This document shows positions 50,030-60,347 of a stretch of 64,000 nucleotides of DNA, in pieces. The first letter of the stretch is position 1, and every line of letters starts with the position of its first letter. Below the pieces are notes generated by a model that saw only the letters and a list, made by a program, of their open reading frames with translations, was not told where the DNA came from and ran no database searches. The DNA is from Tunicatimonas pelagia (lineage in GTDB: Bacteria > Bacteroidota > Bacteroidia > Cytophagales > Cyclobacteriaceae), in NCBI RefSeq assembly GCF_030506325.1, contig NZ_CP120683.1:124001-188000 (forward strand). Reading direction: 5' to 3'. Both the position numbers and the translations under genes were made by a program.

Positions 50030-51078
50030 CCACCAAAAGCTATTGCACCTTATTCGTTATTGGGCTATTGTTTGTCTCCTGCGAAGAAGCATTCTTAGGC
50101 TCCGATGTAGCCAACAACCCCGAACAAAACTTTGAACTACTGTGGGATGACTTAGATCAGCACTATAGCTTATTTACGGTACGTAACCTTAATTGGGACA
50201 GCATCTACCAGGTATATCGACCTCAGGTCACTGCCCAAACTACCAATAAAGAGCTGTTCAGGATTATGGCTGATATGATAGAATACTTAGATGACTCTCA
50301 TACCTGGATAAGAACGACTGATTGGAGCCTCTATCATAGTTCGGGGTACACAGAGAATGCAAAAGCCCACGGAGAATTTAGCGAACTACTGGTAAGGGAT
50401 TTCTATTTGGAATACGCGACCTACCCTGACAGTAACCAAGCATTGTACTACGGAAAAATTATGGATAAAGACATCGGCTATATCTATCTGGCCGATATGA
50501 AGCGGGGAGCTAATGGCGCAGTGATTGATGCGATACTGGAAAATATTGGTCATTATCAGGCTATTATTTTTGATATCAGAAACAATGGTGGGGGTAGTAC
50601 TACTTTACCCCAGCGAATAGCTGGTGCTTTTGCCGATGAGCGCCGCTTAGTGTTCACGCACCAAACCCGTAATGGCCCCGGACACGATGACTTTGAAGAA
50701 GCGGCTCAGCTTTATGCCGAACCGCTGGGTAGCCAAAATTATAGTAAGCCAGTGATAGTGCTGGCCAATCGGGCAACCATTAGTGCCAGTGAACAATTTG
50801 TTTTATATATGCGAGCCAGCCCCAACGTCACTTTATTGGGAGATACCACAGCAGGAGACTTTGGCTACCGCAGCAATTATCGCTTTTTGCCGAACGGCTG
50901 GATATACGCCTACTCCATTGGGCGGGTACTCCTTCCGGATGGTTCTAGCCTGGATGGAGTCGGGCACATCCCGGACATATACGCGAGAAATACACCAGAA
51001 GGTGTTTATCACGAATACAAAGATGGAGTACTAGAAACAGCCATTGAGCACCTTTCCCAAGAATATGGTATAGAATAG
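50026..51078 (+). CDS. S41-family peptidase lipoprotein
   Basis: The 350-residue protein has a lipoprotein signal (lipobox FVSC, Cys19). The protease domain shows LDDSHTWI (His92), IFDIRNNGGGSTTL and the nucleophile region ATISASEQF (Ser253 or Ser255). The GDTTAGDFGY segment lacks the Lys that serves as base in CtpA-type enzymes, so a tricorn/IRBP-like Ser-His mechanism is more likely. There is no evident PDZ domain. It should act in the periplasm or on the cell surface, anchored in a membrane. Coupled to the preceding barrel gene; substrate unknown. Confidence 0.82.
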   Translation: MTTKSYCTLFVIGLLFVSCEEAFLGSDVANNPEQNFELLWDDLDQHYSLFTVRNLNWDSIYQVYRPQVTAQTTNKELFRIMADMIEYLDDSHTWIRTTDWSLYHSSGYTENAKAHGEFSELLVRDFYLEYATYPDSNQALYYGKIMDKDIGYIYLADMKRGANGAVIDAILENIGHYQAIIFDIRNNGGGSTTLPQRIAGAFADERRLVFTHQTRNGPGHDDFEEAAQLYAEPLGSQNYSKPVIVLANRATISASEQFVLYMRASPNVTLLGDTTAGDFGYRSNYRFLPNGWIYAYSIGRVLLPDGSSLDGVGHIPDIYARNTPEGVYHEYKDGVLETAIEHLSQEYGIE

Positions 51079-51117
51079 GCACAAACAATTGGCTACCATT
51101 AGCTTGTTTTCTATTTT

Positions 51118-52200
51118 ATGCCACTTTCAACCAGTTTCACTAAGCACACGCTACAGTTTACCTTCCGAGCGGGCACTTCCCGAGGAACGCTCACTGAACA
51201 CAACACCTATTTTCTGCTGCTGGCAAGCGGCGATACTGTCGGCATCGGGGAATGTGCTCCGCTGAAAGGGCTAAGCCCCGACTACCGCCCGGATTTGGAA
51301 AAAAAAATTCAGGATGTTTTAAGTAAGATAGAGGGCTCACCTTTACCAGAAGATGAAGAAGCGATTAGCAGTTTTATTGATAAGCACATTCCTCCCAACT
51401 TTCCCGCCCTTCGGTTTGGACTAGAAACCGCTCTACGCGATCTGCTCTACGGCGGTCAGCATAAAATCTTCCCTTCGGTCTTTCAAAACAATAGCTTCTA
51501 CCCTATCCCGATCAATGGCTTGGTTTGGATGGGCGATCGAGAATTTATGAAGCAGCAGATTGATGAAAAACTGGCGCAGGGGTTCAACTGTATAAAACTA
51601 AAAATCGGAGCAATTGACTTTGCGACCGAACTGTCGTTGCTGGCTTATATTCGAGAGCACTATTCTGCCGAAGAAATAACGATTCGGGTAGATGCCAACG
51701 GAGCTTTTTCACCGGAGGAAGCCCCAGCAAAGCTTCAGCAGTTAGCTGAGTACGACTTACATTCTATTGAGCAACCTATCGCTTCTGGTCAGATTGAAGA
51801 AATGCGGCAGCTTTGTAAAGTCACCCCGTTGCCCATTGCCCTAGACGAAGAACTCATCGGGGTTTATGATCTTACTTCAAAAACTGAACTGCTCGACCAG
51901 ATTCAGCCTCAGTACATTATTCTAAAACCTACCTTGCTGGGCGGACTAGCAGCTACCGCGCAGTGGATTCAACTCGCCGAAGCGCGAAGCATTGACTGGT
52001 GGATGACTTCTGCCTTGGAATCTAATATTGGATTAAATGCCATCGCCCAATTTGCCGCCTATAGACAAGTAACTATGCCTCAAGGGTTGGGCACTGGAAA
52101 ACTCTACCATAATAACATCTCATCCCCACTTCACATCCAGCAGGGTAACCTGCATTACCTTCCCGATCAGCCCTGGGATTTATCCCCTATCATTTTGTAA
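51118..52200 (+). CDS. menC: o-Succinylbenzoate synthase
   Basis: The 360-residue enolase-superfamily protein has the expected active-site set: KLK (K160, K162), D192 in RVDANGAF, E218 in SIEQPI, D243 in ALDEEL and K270 in ILKPTLLGG. The enzyme dehydrates SHCHC to o-succinylbenzoate in menaquinone synthesis. The INGLVWMGDREFMKQQI region before the barrel agrees with Bacteroidota MenC. A dipeptide epimerase from the same superfamily is the main alternative. No other men gene is adjacent, so the assignment rests on the protein alone. Confidence 0.8.
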   Translation: MPLSTSFTKHTLQFTFRAGTSRGTLTEHNTYFLLLASGDTVGIGECAPLKGLSPDYRPDLEKKIQDVLSKIEGSPLPEDEEAISSFIDKHIPPNFPALRFGLETALRDLLYGGQHKIFPSVFQNNSFYPIPINGLVWMGDREFMKQQIDEKLAQGFNCIKLKIGAIDFATELSLLAYIREHYSAEEITIRVDANGAFSPEEAPAKLQQLAEYDLHSIEQPIASGQIEEMRQLCKVTPLPIALDEELIGVYDLTSKTELLDQIQPQYIILKPTLLGGLAATAQWIQLAEARSIDWWMTSALESNIGLNAIAQFAAYRQVTMPQGLGTGKLYHNNISSPLHIQQGNLHYLPDQPWDLSPIIL

Positions 52201-52441
52201 GTTTTTGGTTTTAGGCGCCAGATACCTATCCTAATTTTTACCTTTTTTTGGTGGTTGGCAGTCTAATTTGAAAAAAGTATAGCTTTTTCTCAAAACTGTA
52301 ACTTTCTGATATATAGCTATATACATTAGTCATTCATTTAGGTTTAACGAGCTTTCTTTAAAAATTCTTTAACACAGGCATGATTTTAGCCTCTGTATTA
52401 AGAGAATGTAAGTATTTACCGCTTTTTGGCAAAATACTTCA
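52201..52441. other. Intergenic region with TATATA palindrome
   Basis: TATATAGCTATATA (52310-52323) is a perfect 14-bp palindrome. The region is otherwise AT-rich and non-coding. It probably holds the promoter of the DUF6600 gene. Confidence 0.4.
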
Positions 52442-52465
52442 ATGTGCAATATAAATTCTCTGATT

Positions 52466-53836
52466 ATGAAAGCTCTCCATAGATTTTTCCGAATAAGTTT
52501 GATACTAGGGCTATTCAGTTTAGTAGCTCCCGTATCGGAAAGTAAAGCGCAAGGGCATGTTTCTTTCGATATTTTCTATAATGAGTTATCCCCCTACGGT
52601 GATTGGGTTTATAACAATCGCTACGGTCAGGTGTGGGTTCCTAATGTGCGACGAGGTTTTCGGCCTTACGTTACCCGAGGGCACTGGATTATGACCGATT
52701 ATGGTAACACTTGGGTTTCTGATTACAGTTGGGGATGGGCGCCGTTTCACTACGGACGATGGTACCTGGATGACTTTTACGGCTGGGCTTGGGTTCCGGG
52801 TTATGATTGGGGACCAGCTTGGGTAGCTTGGCGTTCGGGCGGTAACCACTACGGCTGGGCACCACTTTCGCCCGGATTAAACATAAATGTTTCCATCAAT
52901 ATCGGTCGACGAATTCCTAGTAATTACTGGGCGTTTGTACCTCATCGTTACATTACCAGCCCTCGGATTTACGATTATTGTTTACCGCGTCGTCGGGTAA
53001 GAAATGTTTATCATCAGACGACGATTATCAATAATACCTACGTGTATAATGACCAGCACCACTACTATAGTGGCCCTCAGGTTCGGGAAATTGAGCGAGT
53101 AACTCGTCGTCGGGTGGCGGTTCGCCAAGTGCGACCCGCCCAGCGACCGGGTGCTCCAGCATTGCGAAGCAATTCAGTAACAATGTACCAACCACGCACT
53201 AGAAGTAGCCGTAGTTCTAACTCAAGAGTTAGTTCAGGGCGAATTCAGACAAACCGAAGTAGCTATCGAACTAGCTCGCCCAGTCGTTCTTCGTACGATC
53301 AGGCTACTCGATCCTCCGCGACCCGATCATCGTCACGATCATTGTCGACACCGAATACGCGCAGTCGGGCTGATTACTCTACTGTAAATCGGGCTAATAG
53401 ATCAAGTAGTACTAGCACTCGGGACGCCAGTCGCTATTCTCGCTCTGGCAGTCGGGAAGCTCGTACCGAACAGAGTGCTCATAGTAGAACTACTGCGCCT
53501 CGGGAACGCTCTTCGGTTAATAGTCGGAGCCAGAGCAACCGTTCTTCAGCTCGGTACAACCGAAGTTCTACTCAGCGATCTCCGACGGTGCAGTCAGGTA
53601 GTTCAGCGAAGACGAACCGACGATCATCCGTTAGCTCAAGTCGTTCATCGGCACCATCGAGCCGAACGAATGTTAGTCGCTCTCGTTCGTCACAGAGCAG
53701 TAGCAATCGTTCAAGCGTAAACCGCTCTTCCTCTTCGCGAAGAAGTACCGGCTCTAGTGTTGGTCGTTCTAATTCTTCAACAAACAGAAGTTCTCGTTCA
53801 GCAACGACGCGTTCTAGCCGAAACCGACCGAAATAG
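52466..53836 (+). CDS. Exported DUF6600-like protein with Arg/Ser-rich tail
   Basis: The ATG at 52466 (MKALHRFFRISLILGLFSLV) begins a signal peptide; an in-frame ATG at 52442 is less likely. The 456-residue protein has an N-terminal domain (to about residue 200) rich in Trp, Tyr and Gly with repeated GxWxxxxYGxxWVP and YGWAPF/YGWAPL motifs, characteristic of DUF6600. The C-terminal 240 residues are low-complexity, dominated by Ser and Arg (RSS, SRS, NRSS), giving a very basic, probably disordered tail. It is likely exported; the tail may bind polyanions such as DNA, LPS or teichoic-like polymers. The function is unknown. Confidence 0.75.
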   Translation: MKALHRFFRISLILGLFSLVAPVSESKAQGHVSFDIFYNELSPYGDWVYNNRYGQVWVPNVRRGFRPYVTRGHWIMTDYGNTWVSDYSWGWAPFHYGRWYLDDFYGWAWVPGYDWGPAWVAWRSGGNHYGWAPLSPGLNINVSINIGRRIPSNYWAFVPHRYITSPRIYDYCLPRRRVRNVYHQTTIINNTYVYNDQHHYYSGPQVREIERVTRRRVAVRQVRPAQRPGAPALRSNSVTMYQPRTRSSRSSNSRVSSGRIQTNRSSYRTSSPSRSSYDQATRSSATRSSSRSLSTPNTRSRADYSTVNRANRSSSTSTRDASRYSRSGSREARTEQSAHSRTTAPRERSSVNSRSQSNRSSARYNRSSTQRSPTVQSGSSAKTNRRSSVSSSRSSAPSSRTNVSRSRSSQSSSNRSSVNRSSSSRRSTGSSVGRSNSSTNRSSRSATTRSSRNRPK

Positions 53837-53977
53837 AAAGGAGATCCCGGAATTCGCATTCGCTCATCCGGGGATGCCTTACTTTTCGCAAAATTGTTGT
53901 ACACTCGTACGCTGACCCTATTGGTTGGCGTACTTTTTTAGTTTTGCGCTTAACCTTCTTCGCCAATACAAGCACGC

Positions 53978-55069
53978 TCATTCCACTGGTAAGCCACTGG
54001 GCACCTCTGCGGGAATAGATTGATCGAAAGTAGGATCATCCAGTGTTCTTAAAAACGCAATAATCTCATCTTTTCTAGACTGGTCAAAAGGGGTCATATT
54101 TAAATCTCTGAATTCAGCCGCTAATTCTTCATCCGACACAGCAGGGTTTTCACTATTCTTCTGCTCATAAAAAGTCATTACTTTCTCTAACGACTCGTGG
54201 GTGCCATTGTGCATGTAGGGTGCGGTAAATGATAGATTGCGGAGGGTGGTTGTTCTGAATTTATAGTTACCGTCCCCCTCATCTGGTAGTGCTAGTCCCG
54301 GATGTTCACCCACTCCTAAAGTGTGTAATTTAAAATCTGAAAACATAGGACCCGAGTGACAGGTATTACAACCAGCATCAATAAATGCTTCCAACCCTCG
54401 TATCTCTTTCGCATTGAGAGCCGTGTTATCGCCACGAGCAAACCGATCAAACGGGGAATTGGGAGTAATAAGTGTTCTTTCAAAAGAAGCCAAGGCTTTG
54501 GCAACCGTTTCAATGGTAATTATAGAGTCGCCGTACGCTTGATAGAAAAGCTGCTGATACGCTGGTATCGCGTTTACCTTTTCTTCTAAAACGCGTATGT
54601 ATTCTTCTTCTGTAACATTAGGTCCCATCATTTCAATCGGACTCAGTAGAGGGCCAAAACACTGTTCCTCAAGTGATTGGGCTCGATTATCATAAAACAT
54701 GGGTGCATCACTGGGAGCATATTTTCCGTCGGAATCCATGCCATTAAACGCCGCGTTGAGTACAGTAGGCGAATTACGACTGGTTTTCTGTGTTTCTCCA
54801 AACCCATTGGATAGTGCTAGTCCGTCGGCATACCCTTGGGATGGATGATGACACGATGAACAAGAAATCCTATTATTAGCCGAGAGCACCGGATCATAAA
54901 AAAGCAACTTACCTAAAGCGGCTCTTTCGGGTGTATTCTGATTGTTTTTTGGCGACATCACTTGCTTGGGGAGTGCCCCAAACCCAAAATCTTGGAGGGG
55001 TTCAACTTCAGCTTGCTGACAAGCAACTAATCCAATAATGATGAATATGATGTAAGTGAGTTTTTGCAT
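53978..55069 (-). CDS. Di-haem cytochrome c peroxidase (MauG/CcpA family) lipoprotein
   Basis: The 363-residue protein has a lipoprotein signal (lipobox LVAC, Cys17) and two haem sites, CSSCH (70-74) and CNTCH (234-238). Other family motifs are LGKLLFYDPVLSANN, FYDNRAQSLEEQ, and the C-terminal TTTLRNLSFTAPYMHNGTHESLEKVM. It reduces H2O2 with electrons from a c-type cytochrome, or it is a MauG-type oxidase. It is located in the periplasm. The gene lies 4 bp after the small barrel-like gene and downstream of an AraC-type regulator on the same strand. Confidence 0.9.
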   Translation of the reverse strand: MQKLTYIIFIIIGLVACQQAEVEPLQDFGFGALPKQVMSPKNNQNTPERAALGKLLFYDPVLSANNRISCSSCHHPSQGYADGLALSNGFGETQKTSRNSPTVLNAAFNGMDSDGKYAPSDAPMFYDNRAQSLEEQCFGPLLSPIEMMGPNVTEEEYIRVLEEKVNAIPAYQQLFYQAYGDSIITIETVAKALASFERTLITPNSPFDRFARGDNTALNAKEIRGLEAFIDAGCNTCHSGPMFSDFKLHTLGVGEHPGLALPDEGDGNYKFRTTTLRNLSFTAPYMHNGTHESLEKVMTFYEQKNSENPAVSDEELAAEFRDLNMTPFDQSRKDEIIAFLRTLDDPTFDQSIPAEVPSGLPVE

Positions 55070-55073
55070 AGCA

Positions 55074-55613
55074 TTATCTTTTAAAGAAGGAATACGCTAC
55101 TAAAAAGCCCAACGAGGTTCTTTTCTCAGGAATTACTTCCAGATAAAGACCGGCAGAGACATTTTTTGAAAAGCTTCGAGCAGCTTCTAAGGCGATTAGC
55201 ACATCGAGGTTGTTGATTTCCCCGACGACTTTATTTTCGTTGAATTGGAAAGCATAGTTTTCCCAAGCGTATTCGCCTCCTAGAGAAAGAAGAGCGGTAT
55301 ACGGTGAACTTCCTTGCGTAAAACGGTGCTTCACGCCTAGCATTCCTTGTAGGCCACCTAGCTTAAAGTTACGGTTATACGGAGCAAGCAGATAAGCAAT
55401 TGATGACGTTAGTGCCCAGGGTTGAGTGACCTGTCTTTGATACGTTAGTTGCAGCCGATGTATTCCGTTATAGGTAGCATTTTGCTCGCCCACTACTGCT
55501 TGAGCAGCTGTAGCACTTATTAAGAACTGATGGCTTTCTTGCGTTGGAGCTTCTTGTGCGTACCCCAGGGACACTAAACCGATGGCCAACACGAAGGTAA
55601 TAATTAGTTTCAT
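55074..55613 (-). CDS. Small exported barrel-like protein
   Basis: The 179-residue protein has a signal peptide (MKLIITFVLAIGLVSLGYAQ). It then shows about eight amphipathic strands (HRLQLTYQRQVTQPWALTSS, GLQGMLGVKHRF, VSAGLYLEVIPE) and ends in SLGFLVAYSFFKR. This looks like an eight-stranded outer-membrane barrel of the OmpW/OprF-like size. No specific family was recognised. It is followed by the di-haem peroxidase gene after 4 bp, so the two form a transcription unit, perhaps under the upstream AraC-type regulator. Confidence 0.65.
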   Translation of the reverse strand: MKLIITFVLAIGLVSLGYAQEAPTQESHQFLISATAAQAVVGEQNATYNGIHRLQLTYQRQVTQPWALTSSIAYLLAPYNRNFKLGGLQGMLGVKHRFTQGSSPYTALLSLGGEYAWENYAFQFNENKVVGEINNLDVLIALEAARSFSKNVSAGLYLEVIPEKRTSLGFLVAYSFFKR

Positions 55614-55668
55614 AGTACAAAGAAACCGAAGAATCTTCGTACAGTAGATACGAGATGAGTAGTGAAAA

Positions 55669-56538
55669 CTACGACTTTAGTAGTTTACTGGCTTTACCTG
55701 GGGTATGCCCAAAGTGCTTGGTGTAGGCAGCGTTAAAGCTATTGGGATTGGAATAGCCTAGTAATTCCGCCACCTCAGTGACGGAGTAGTTTTTAGAAAC
55801 TAACTTGGTTTGAGCGTAATTCATCCGAAACACAGTAATCCAAGTGTGCGGAGGTTGACTGAAAAGCTGTTTAAACCCTTGCTTCAGAGCAAATGTATTG
55901 AGGCCAATTTGCTTGCTTAATTGCTCAATAGTAGGCGGGGCATTGAAGTTTTTTGTTAAAATATCCCGGGCTAAGTACAGCTTATCAATAGTAGCTTTGT
56001 CTAGCGCAGCCGAAGTAGTAAGCTGCAACTGATGGAAGCAGAGTATTGACAATATTTCCAGACACTGCGCCTCCAGATACATTGTTCTAAACTCGCCTGC
56101 TAATTTGCACTCCAGAATTTTCATAATGGGGCTTAGCAACTCCTGAGTAACCGGAGATTGCTGCTGATTAACGTAGATATTATCGGGATAGACGAAGCGA
56201 CGCAGTAACGAATTCTCAAGACTACTATCAGTCAATTTCTGTTGTAAGTATCCTATCGGCACCAGTACGGTCAGTTGAGATAGTTCAATACCTTTAGGCA
56301 GCTCTCGGTAAATACTACCAACCTCGGCAGAGGCGAAAAACACCGACCAATTCATACTAGTTTTTGTGCCGACTTCACGATCAGTACTGCTAATTATTCG
56401 CGCTTTTCCTTTTTCGTAAAAAGAGAAACCCAATACGCTCTGGGTGATTTTTCCTTGAATAACCTCCGGCTTAACCGTGTTGCCAAAGTTCTGAATAAGG
56501 GTGAACGAGCCTACCGTTTCTACTTTAGAACTTAGCAT
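55669..56538 (-). CDS. AraC-family transcriptional regulator
   Basis: The 289-residue protein has an N-terminal ligand- or dimerisation domain without a recognised fold name, and a C-terminal double HTH: TIEQLSKQIGLNTFALKQGF and then YSVTEVAELLGYSNPNSFNA with AYTKHFGHTPG, the standard AraC signature. Its nearest relatives by layout are Bacteroidota regulators of iron or stress genes. It lies 55 bp upstream of the barrel-peroxidase pair on the same strand, so they may be its targets or in one operon. Confidence 0.85.
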   Translation of the reverse strand: MLSSKVETVGSFTLIQNFGNTVKPEVIQGKITQSVLGFSFYEKGKARIISSTDREVGTKTSMNWSVFFASAEVGSIYRELPKGIELSQLTVLVPIGYLQQKLTDSSLENSLLRRFVYPDNIYVNQQQSPVTQELLSPIMKILECKLAGEFRTMYLEAQCLEILSILCFHQLQLTTSAALDKATIDKLYLARDILTKNFNAPPTIEQLSKQIGLNTFALKQGFKQLFSQPPHTWITVFRMNYAQTKLVSKNYSVTEVAELLGYSNPNSFNAAYTKHFGHTPGKASKLLKS

Positions 56539-56847
56539 AAAATAAAACCTTACCGCGTTGACAGAAATACCAGCAACATTGAGTACTATTACTCAGATAA
56601 TCGATCAAAATAGGAAATATGAGAGAAAAGAAAAAACGCTTGCTCCCGTACATGATGGCTTCGGTTACTGTCATCCGCTGGACAAGAATTTTTTACTAAC
56701 ATTTGGCTACGCATTTTTAAGTAAAATGAAACTGAATTACAAAATCGCAGTAGTCATAACTCACTCATGGTAAACCTAAAAATGTACTACCGCTTTGGTC
56801 GGCCATTGATGATTCTAAAATAATTCTTTCGGTTTGTATATTGCGGT
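56539..56847. other. 309-bp divergent intergenic region
   Basis: It separates the AraC gene (minus) and the DUF2157 gene (plus). No stable hairpin or ORF was accepted. GTTTGTATATTGCGG just before 56848 resembles a -7 region but is placed very close to the ATG. Confidence 0.35.
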
Positions 56848-57894
56848 ATGCAATTTACTGAGGAGCAGCATCGGACGTTACAGCAGGCTATTCGGCAGTG
56901 GGAGGAACAACAGCTTATCAGTACCGCTACCGCTGAAGCCCTGCGACAGTCTTATCAAATTAAGGAAAGTACACCCCGCTTTGATTGGAAGAACTTATCG
57001 CTCATTGCTTTCTTTTTCGCTATTGCCTGTATTGTACTAGCCACTGCTCTATTTCTGGTAGATGACTGGTTGATGAGTGTGGTGAACCGGGTACTAGGGG
57101 CTTCGGCACTAACCAAGTGTGCCCTTTTCCTGATTTTATCGTTGGTAACATTCATGCTGGGCGTTCGGCGACGAAGAAAGTATCCGTCGCAAAAATACAG
57201 CAACGAAGCCCTCTTGATCTTTGGGGCTATTTTTATCGCTTTTTTCCTAACGTATCTTAGCGAAGCCCTCCAGATGGAAGAAGGTAATTTTCCGGTATTT
57301 GTTGGGTTGGCCACTATCGCTTACGGAGCTATCGCTATTTATTTGAAAAGCCACCTATTGTGGGGCATCAGTTTAACCGCATTGGCTACCTGGTACGGAA
57401 TAGAAACATTTTATTTGAGCAACGAAGCGTCGTACTTCTTGGGCATGAACCTTCCGCTTCGTTATGTTTTCTTCGGATTGTTACTCATTGCGGGTAGCAT
57501 ATTCGTTAAGAAGGTTACTGCTACTCGAGCCTTCTTTTCGGTTACGTACTACTCAGGCATGTTAGTACTGTTTTCATCCCTTTGGCTGCTGTCCATCTTT
57601 GGCAATCAAACGGATTTGTCGGTTTGGGGCAATACTCCTCAGTATCAGTTTTGGTACGCTACGTTGCTGCTATCAGTTTTTTCGTTGGGAGCTATTTGGT
57701 GGGGTCTGAATCGGCAGGAGCGGCTTACCGCCGAAATCGGTATTCTGTTTTTTCTACTAAATATTTACACCCGCTACTTTGAGTACGGCTGGGACAGTCT
57801 ACATCGGGTTATATTCTTCGGGTTACTCGCTCTTTCGTTCTGGTTTATAGGCAAAAAAGCCGAAAGTATCTGGAATCGGTTGGAGAAGGATTAA
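56848..57894 (+). CDS. DUF2157-domain membrane protein
   Basis: The 348-residue protein has a cytosolic N-terminal region (EEQHRTLQQAIRQWEEQQLI, then STATAEALRQSY) matching the start of DUF2157, and then about nine to ten hydrophobic helices. The helices include a charged-residue loop VRRRRKYPSQKYSNEAL. DUF2157 proteins are integral membrane proteins of unknown function. The gene ends 4 bp before the stop of the convergent hppA gene. A transporter-like or scaffold role is only speculation. Confidence 0.75.
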   Translation: MQFTEEQHRTLQQAIRQWEEQQLISTATAEALRQSYQIKESTPRFDWKNLSLIAFFFAIACIVLATALFLVDDWLMSVVNRVLGASALTKCALFLILSLVTFMLGVRRRRKYPSQKYSNEALLIFGAIFIAFFLTYLSEALQMEEGNFPVFVGLATIAYGAIAIYLKSHLLWGISLTALATWYGIETFYLSNEASYFLGMNLPLRYVFFGLLLIAGSIFVKKVTATRAFFSVTYYSGMLVLFSSLWLLSIFGNQTDLSVWGNTPQYQFWYATLLLSVFSLGAIWWGLNRQERLTAEIGILFFLLNIYTRYFEYGWDSLHRVIFFGLLALSFWFIGKKAESIWNRLEKD

Positions 57895-57898
57895 GCCA

Positions 57899-60175
57899 CT
57901 ATCGCACCTCAACCACTTGCTCAGTGTCACCCTTAATTTGCTCTAATGCACCGGTCTCTTCCATTTTCACAGTATTAATCTTAATTTCTACCGAATTCAC
58001 TTCGGCTTGATCAGAACTTGTTTCGGCTTGGCTGGAGTGAACTCCATCTACCGCAATATGAGGGGCAATAATTAGGGCTACAATAGAAGTAAGTTTGATT
58101 AGGATATTCATTGATGGACCGGATGTATCTTTAAACGGATCGCCTACCGTATCTCCGGTTACTGAAGCTTTGTGAGGCTCCGATCCTTTATACTCCATCT
58201 TACCATCAATCTCAACTCCTTTTTCAAACGACTTTTTGGCATTATCCCAGGCTCCCCCCGCGTTGTTCTGAAACATTCCCATGAGTACCCCTGATACAGT
58301 GATACCTGCCAGCAAACCACCTAAAATTTCAGCTGAAGAGGTTTCAGCAAATACTCCTTTAAAGCCAAACCCAATCAGAATCGGTGTAAGCAAAGCAATG
58401 GCTCCCGGTAAGATCATCTCCCGAATAGAAGCTTGGGTCGATATTTCCACACACTTCTGATACTCCGGGGTAGCCTTGTGCTCCATAATACCCGGAATCT
58501 CCCGGAACTGACGGCGCACTTCCTGTACCATGTCCATCGCTGCTTTTCCTACCGCTGCAATCGCCAACGATGAAAAAATGAAAGGGATCATGGCTCCCAC
58601 AAATAATGCCCCTAACACGGGGGCCTTATATAAATCAATAGAATCAATTCCAGCTACTCCCACAAAGGCTGCAAACAGGGCTAAAGCTGTTAAAGCTGCC
58701 GAAGCAATGGCAAAACCCTTTCCGGCAGCGGCGGTGGTGTTTCCTACGGCATCTAGGTTATCCGTTCGTCCCCTTACTTCTTCGGGTAGACCGCTCATTT
58801 CAGCAATTCCCCCGGCATTATCAGCAATTGGGCCGAAAGCATCGATAGCGAGTTGCATAGCCGTAGTGGCCATCATGCCCGCCGCAGCAATGGCTACTCC
58901 GTACAATCCGGCAAACGAATAGGAAAAAATAATTCCTAAGGCCAATACAATTGTGGGCATTACCGTAGATTCCATCCCAACGGAAAGACCACCAATAATG
59001 TTGGTAGCGTGACCAGTGGAAGACTGCTTAATGATGCTGTTCACCGGACGACGGCCCATTGCAGTGTAGTATTCGGTGATAATACTCATTAATGCCCCGA
59101 CAATTAATCCGATGAAAATGGCCCAGAATACATCCAGGCTACTGAACGCTACTCCCCGAATCTCCAGATTATTGGGGAGTAAGTAATCTACTATAAAATA
59201 CGAAGCAATAACGGTGAGAATAATAGAAGACCAGTTACCGATGTTCAGTGCTTTCTGTACGCTATCGGTTTCGTGGCTAATACGAACAAAGAATGAGCCG
59301 ACAATTGAGAAGATCAGCCCCACCCCGGCGATAAGCATCGGTAGTAGTATTGGCGCAATTCCACCGAAAGCATCATCCGATACAATTTCCCGGCCCAGCA
59401 CCATCGTTGCCAGAATAGTGGCTACGTACGAGCCAAATAAGTCAGCTCCCATACCAGCTACATCGCCTACGTTATCACCTACGTTATCGGCAATAGTAGC
59501 GGGGTTTCGCACATCATCTTCTGGAATACCGGCTTCTACTTTCCCTACTAAGTCAGCTCCAACATCAGCCGCTTTGGTGTAAATTCCTCCGCCAACGCGG
59601 GCAAACAATGCAATACTTTCCGCTCCAAGCGAAAAGCCCGCTAGTACTTCTAAGGCTTTCTCCATGGCTACCCCATTTACATCCGCTCCCGCTACATTTA
59701 AAACATATATCTGGTAGAAAACAATGAATAGTGATCCCAAACCTAGCACAGCTAATCCAGCTACTCCTAATCCCATCACCGTACCCCCGGCAAAAGATAC
59801 TTTCAGTGCTTTAGCCAAACTGATGCGAGCTGCTTGGGTGGTACGTACATTAGCTTTGGTAGCTACCCGCATTCCGATGTATCCGGCAACTGCCGAAAAG
59901 ACAGCACCGATAATGAATGATACTGCAATAATTGGACTGGAAGTTTCTACGGTAGTGCCCGACCAAGCCAGTAAAATTGCGGCGATAATGGCAAAATAAG
60001 TAAGTACTTTCCATTCTGCTTTCAAAAAAGCCATCGCTCCATCCGCAATGTAGCTCGCTAATTCTTTCATATTTTCTTCCCCAGCATCTTGCTTAGAAAT
60101 CCAGGCTGACCGGATAAACATGAAGATTAATGCCACAACTCCAAATACTGGCACGAGGTAGACTAGACTATGCAT
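57899..60175 (-). CDS. hppA: Membrane-bound ion-pumping pyrophosphatase
   Basis: The 758-residue protein has about 16 membrane helices and the M-PPase active-site segments: [21 protein letters not shown] with [37 protein letters not shown], and [21 protein letters not shown] near the C-terminus. [13 protein letters not shown] has Ala where K+-independent enzymes have Lys, which indicates the K+-dependent class; such enzymes in Bacteroidota often pump Na+. It converts PPi hydrolysis into an ion gradient. The last 50 residues are an acidic soluble tail not seen in every homologue. A strong -7 box lies upstream. Confidence 0.94.
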   Translation of the reverse strand: MHSLVYLVPVFGVVALIFMFIRSAWISKQDAGEENMKELASYIADGAMAFLKAEWKVLTYFAIIAAILLAWSGTTVETSSPIIAVSFIIGAVFSAVAGYIGMRVATKANVRTTQAARISLAKALKVSFAGGTVMGLGVAGLAVLGLGSLFIVFYQIYVLNVAGADVNGVAMEKALEVLAGFSLGAESIALFARVGGGIYTKAADVGADLVGKVEAGIPEDDVRNPATIADNVGDNVGDVAGMGADLFGSYVATILATMVLGREIVSDDAFGGIAPILLPMLIAGVGLIFSIVGSFFVRISHETDSVQKALNIGNWSSIILTVIASYFIVDYLLPNNLEIRGVAFSSLDVFWAIFIGLIVGALMSIITEYYTAMGRRPVNSIIKQSSTGHATNIIGGLSVGMESTVMPTIVLALGIIFSYSFAGLYGVAIAAAGMMATTAMQLAIDAFGPIADNAGGIAEMSGLPEEVRGRTDNLDAVGNTTAAAGKGFAIASAALTALALFAAFVGVAGIDSIDLYKAPVLGALFVGAMIPFIFSSLAIAAVGKAAMDMVQEVRRQFREIPGIMEHKATPEYQKCVEISTQASIREMILPGAIALLTPILIGFGFKGVFAETSSAEILGGLLAGITVSGVLMGMFQNNAGGAWDNAKKSFEKGVEIDGKMEYKGSEPHKASVTGDTVGDPFKDTSGPSMNILIKLTSIVALIIAPHIAVDGVHSSQAETSSDQAEVNSVEIKINTVKMEETGALEQIKGDTEQVVEVR

Positions 60176-60210
60176 AAATTGATTTTTTTGTACCTAGATA
60201 AATTGCGGTG

Positions 60211-60218
60211 CAAATATA
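60211..60218 (-). promoter_or_regulatory. -7 box of the hppA promoter
   Basis: On the minus strand TATATTTG is an exact match to TAnnTTTG, 36 bp before the ATG at 60175. About 19 bp further upstream is GTTTTTT, a weak -33 match. This is the best promoter candidate in the window. Confidence 0.6.
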
Positions 60219-60347
60219 GGGGTTGCTTTTTGTTTAAAAAACTCTTTTGGAGCTTTGTTCTAGGTGGCCAGTGCTGGTAACGTAATGCTATTCAGCGTAC
60301 CAAACAATTCAAATGAAGGCGGGGTTAAGAAGGAAATAACCGTGACT

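Noticed and set aside
58530-59999. Long Ala/Pro/Ser-rich plus-strand ORFs over hppA
   Set aside because: They are antisense shadows of the Gly/Ala/Val-rich hppA gene.
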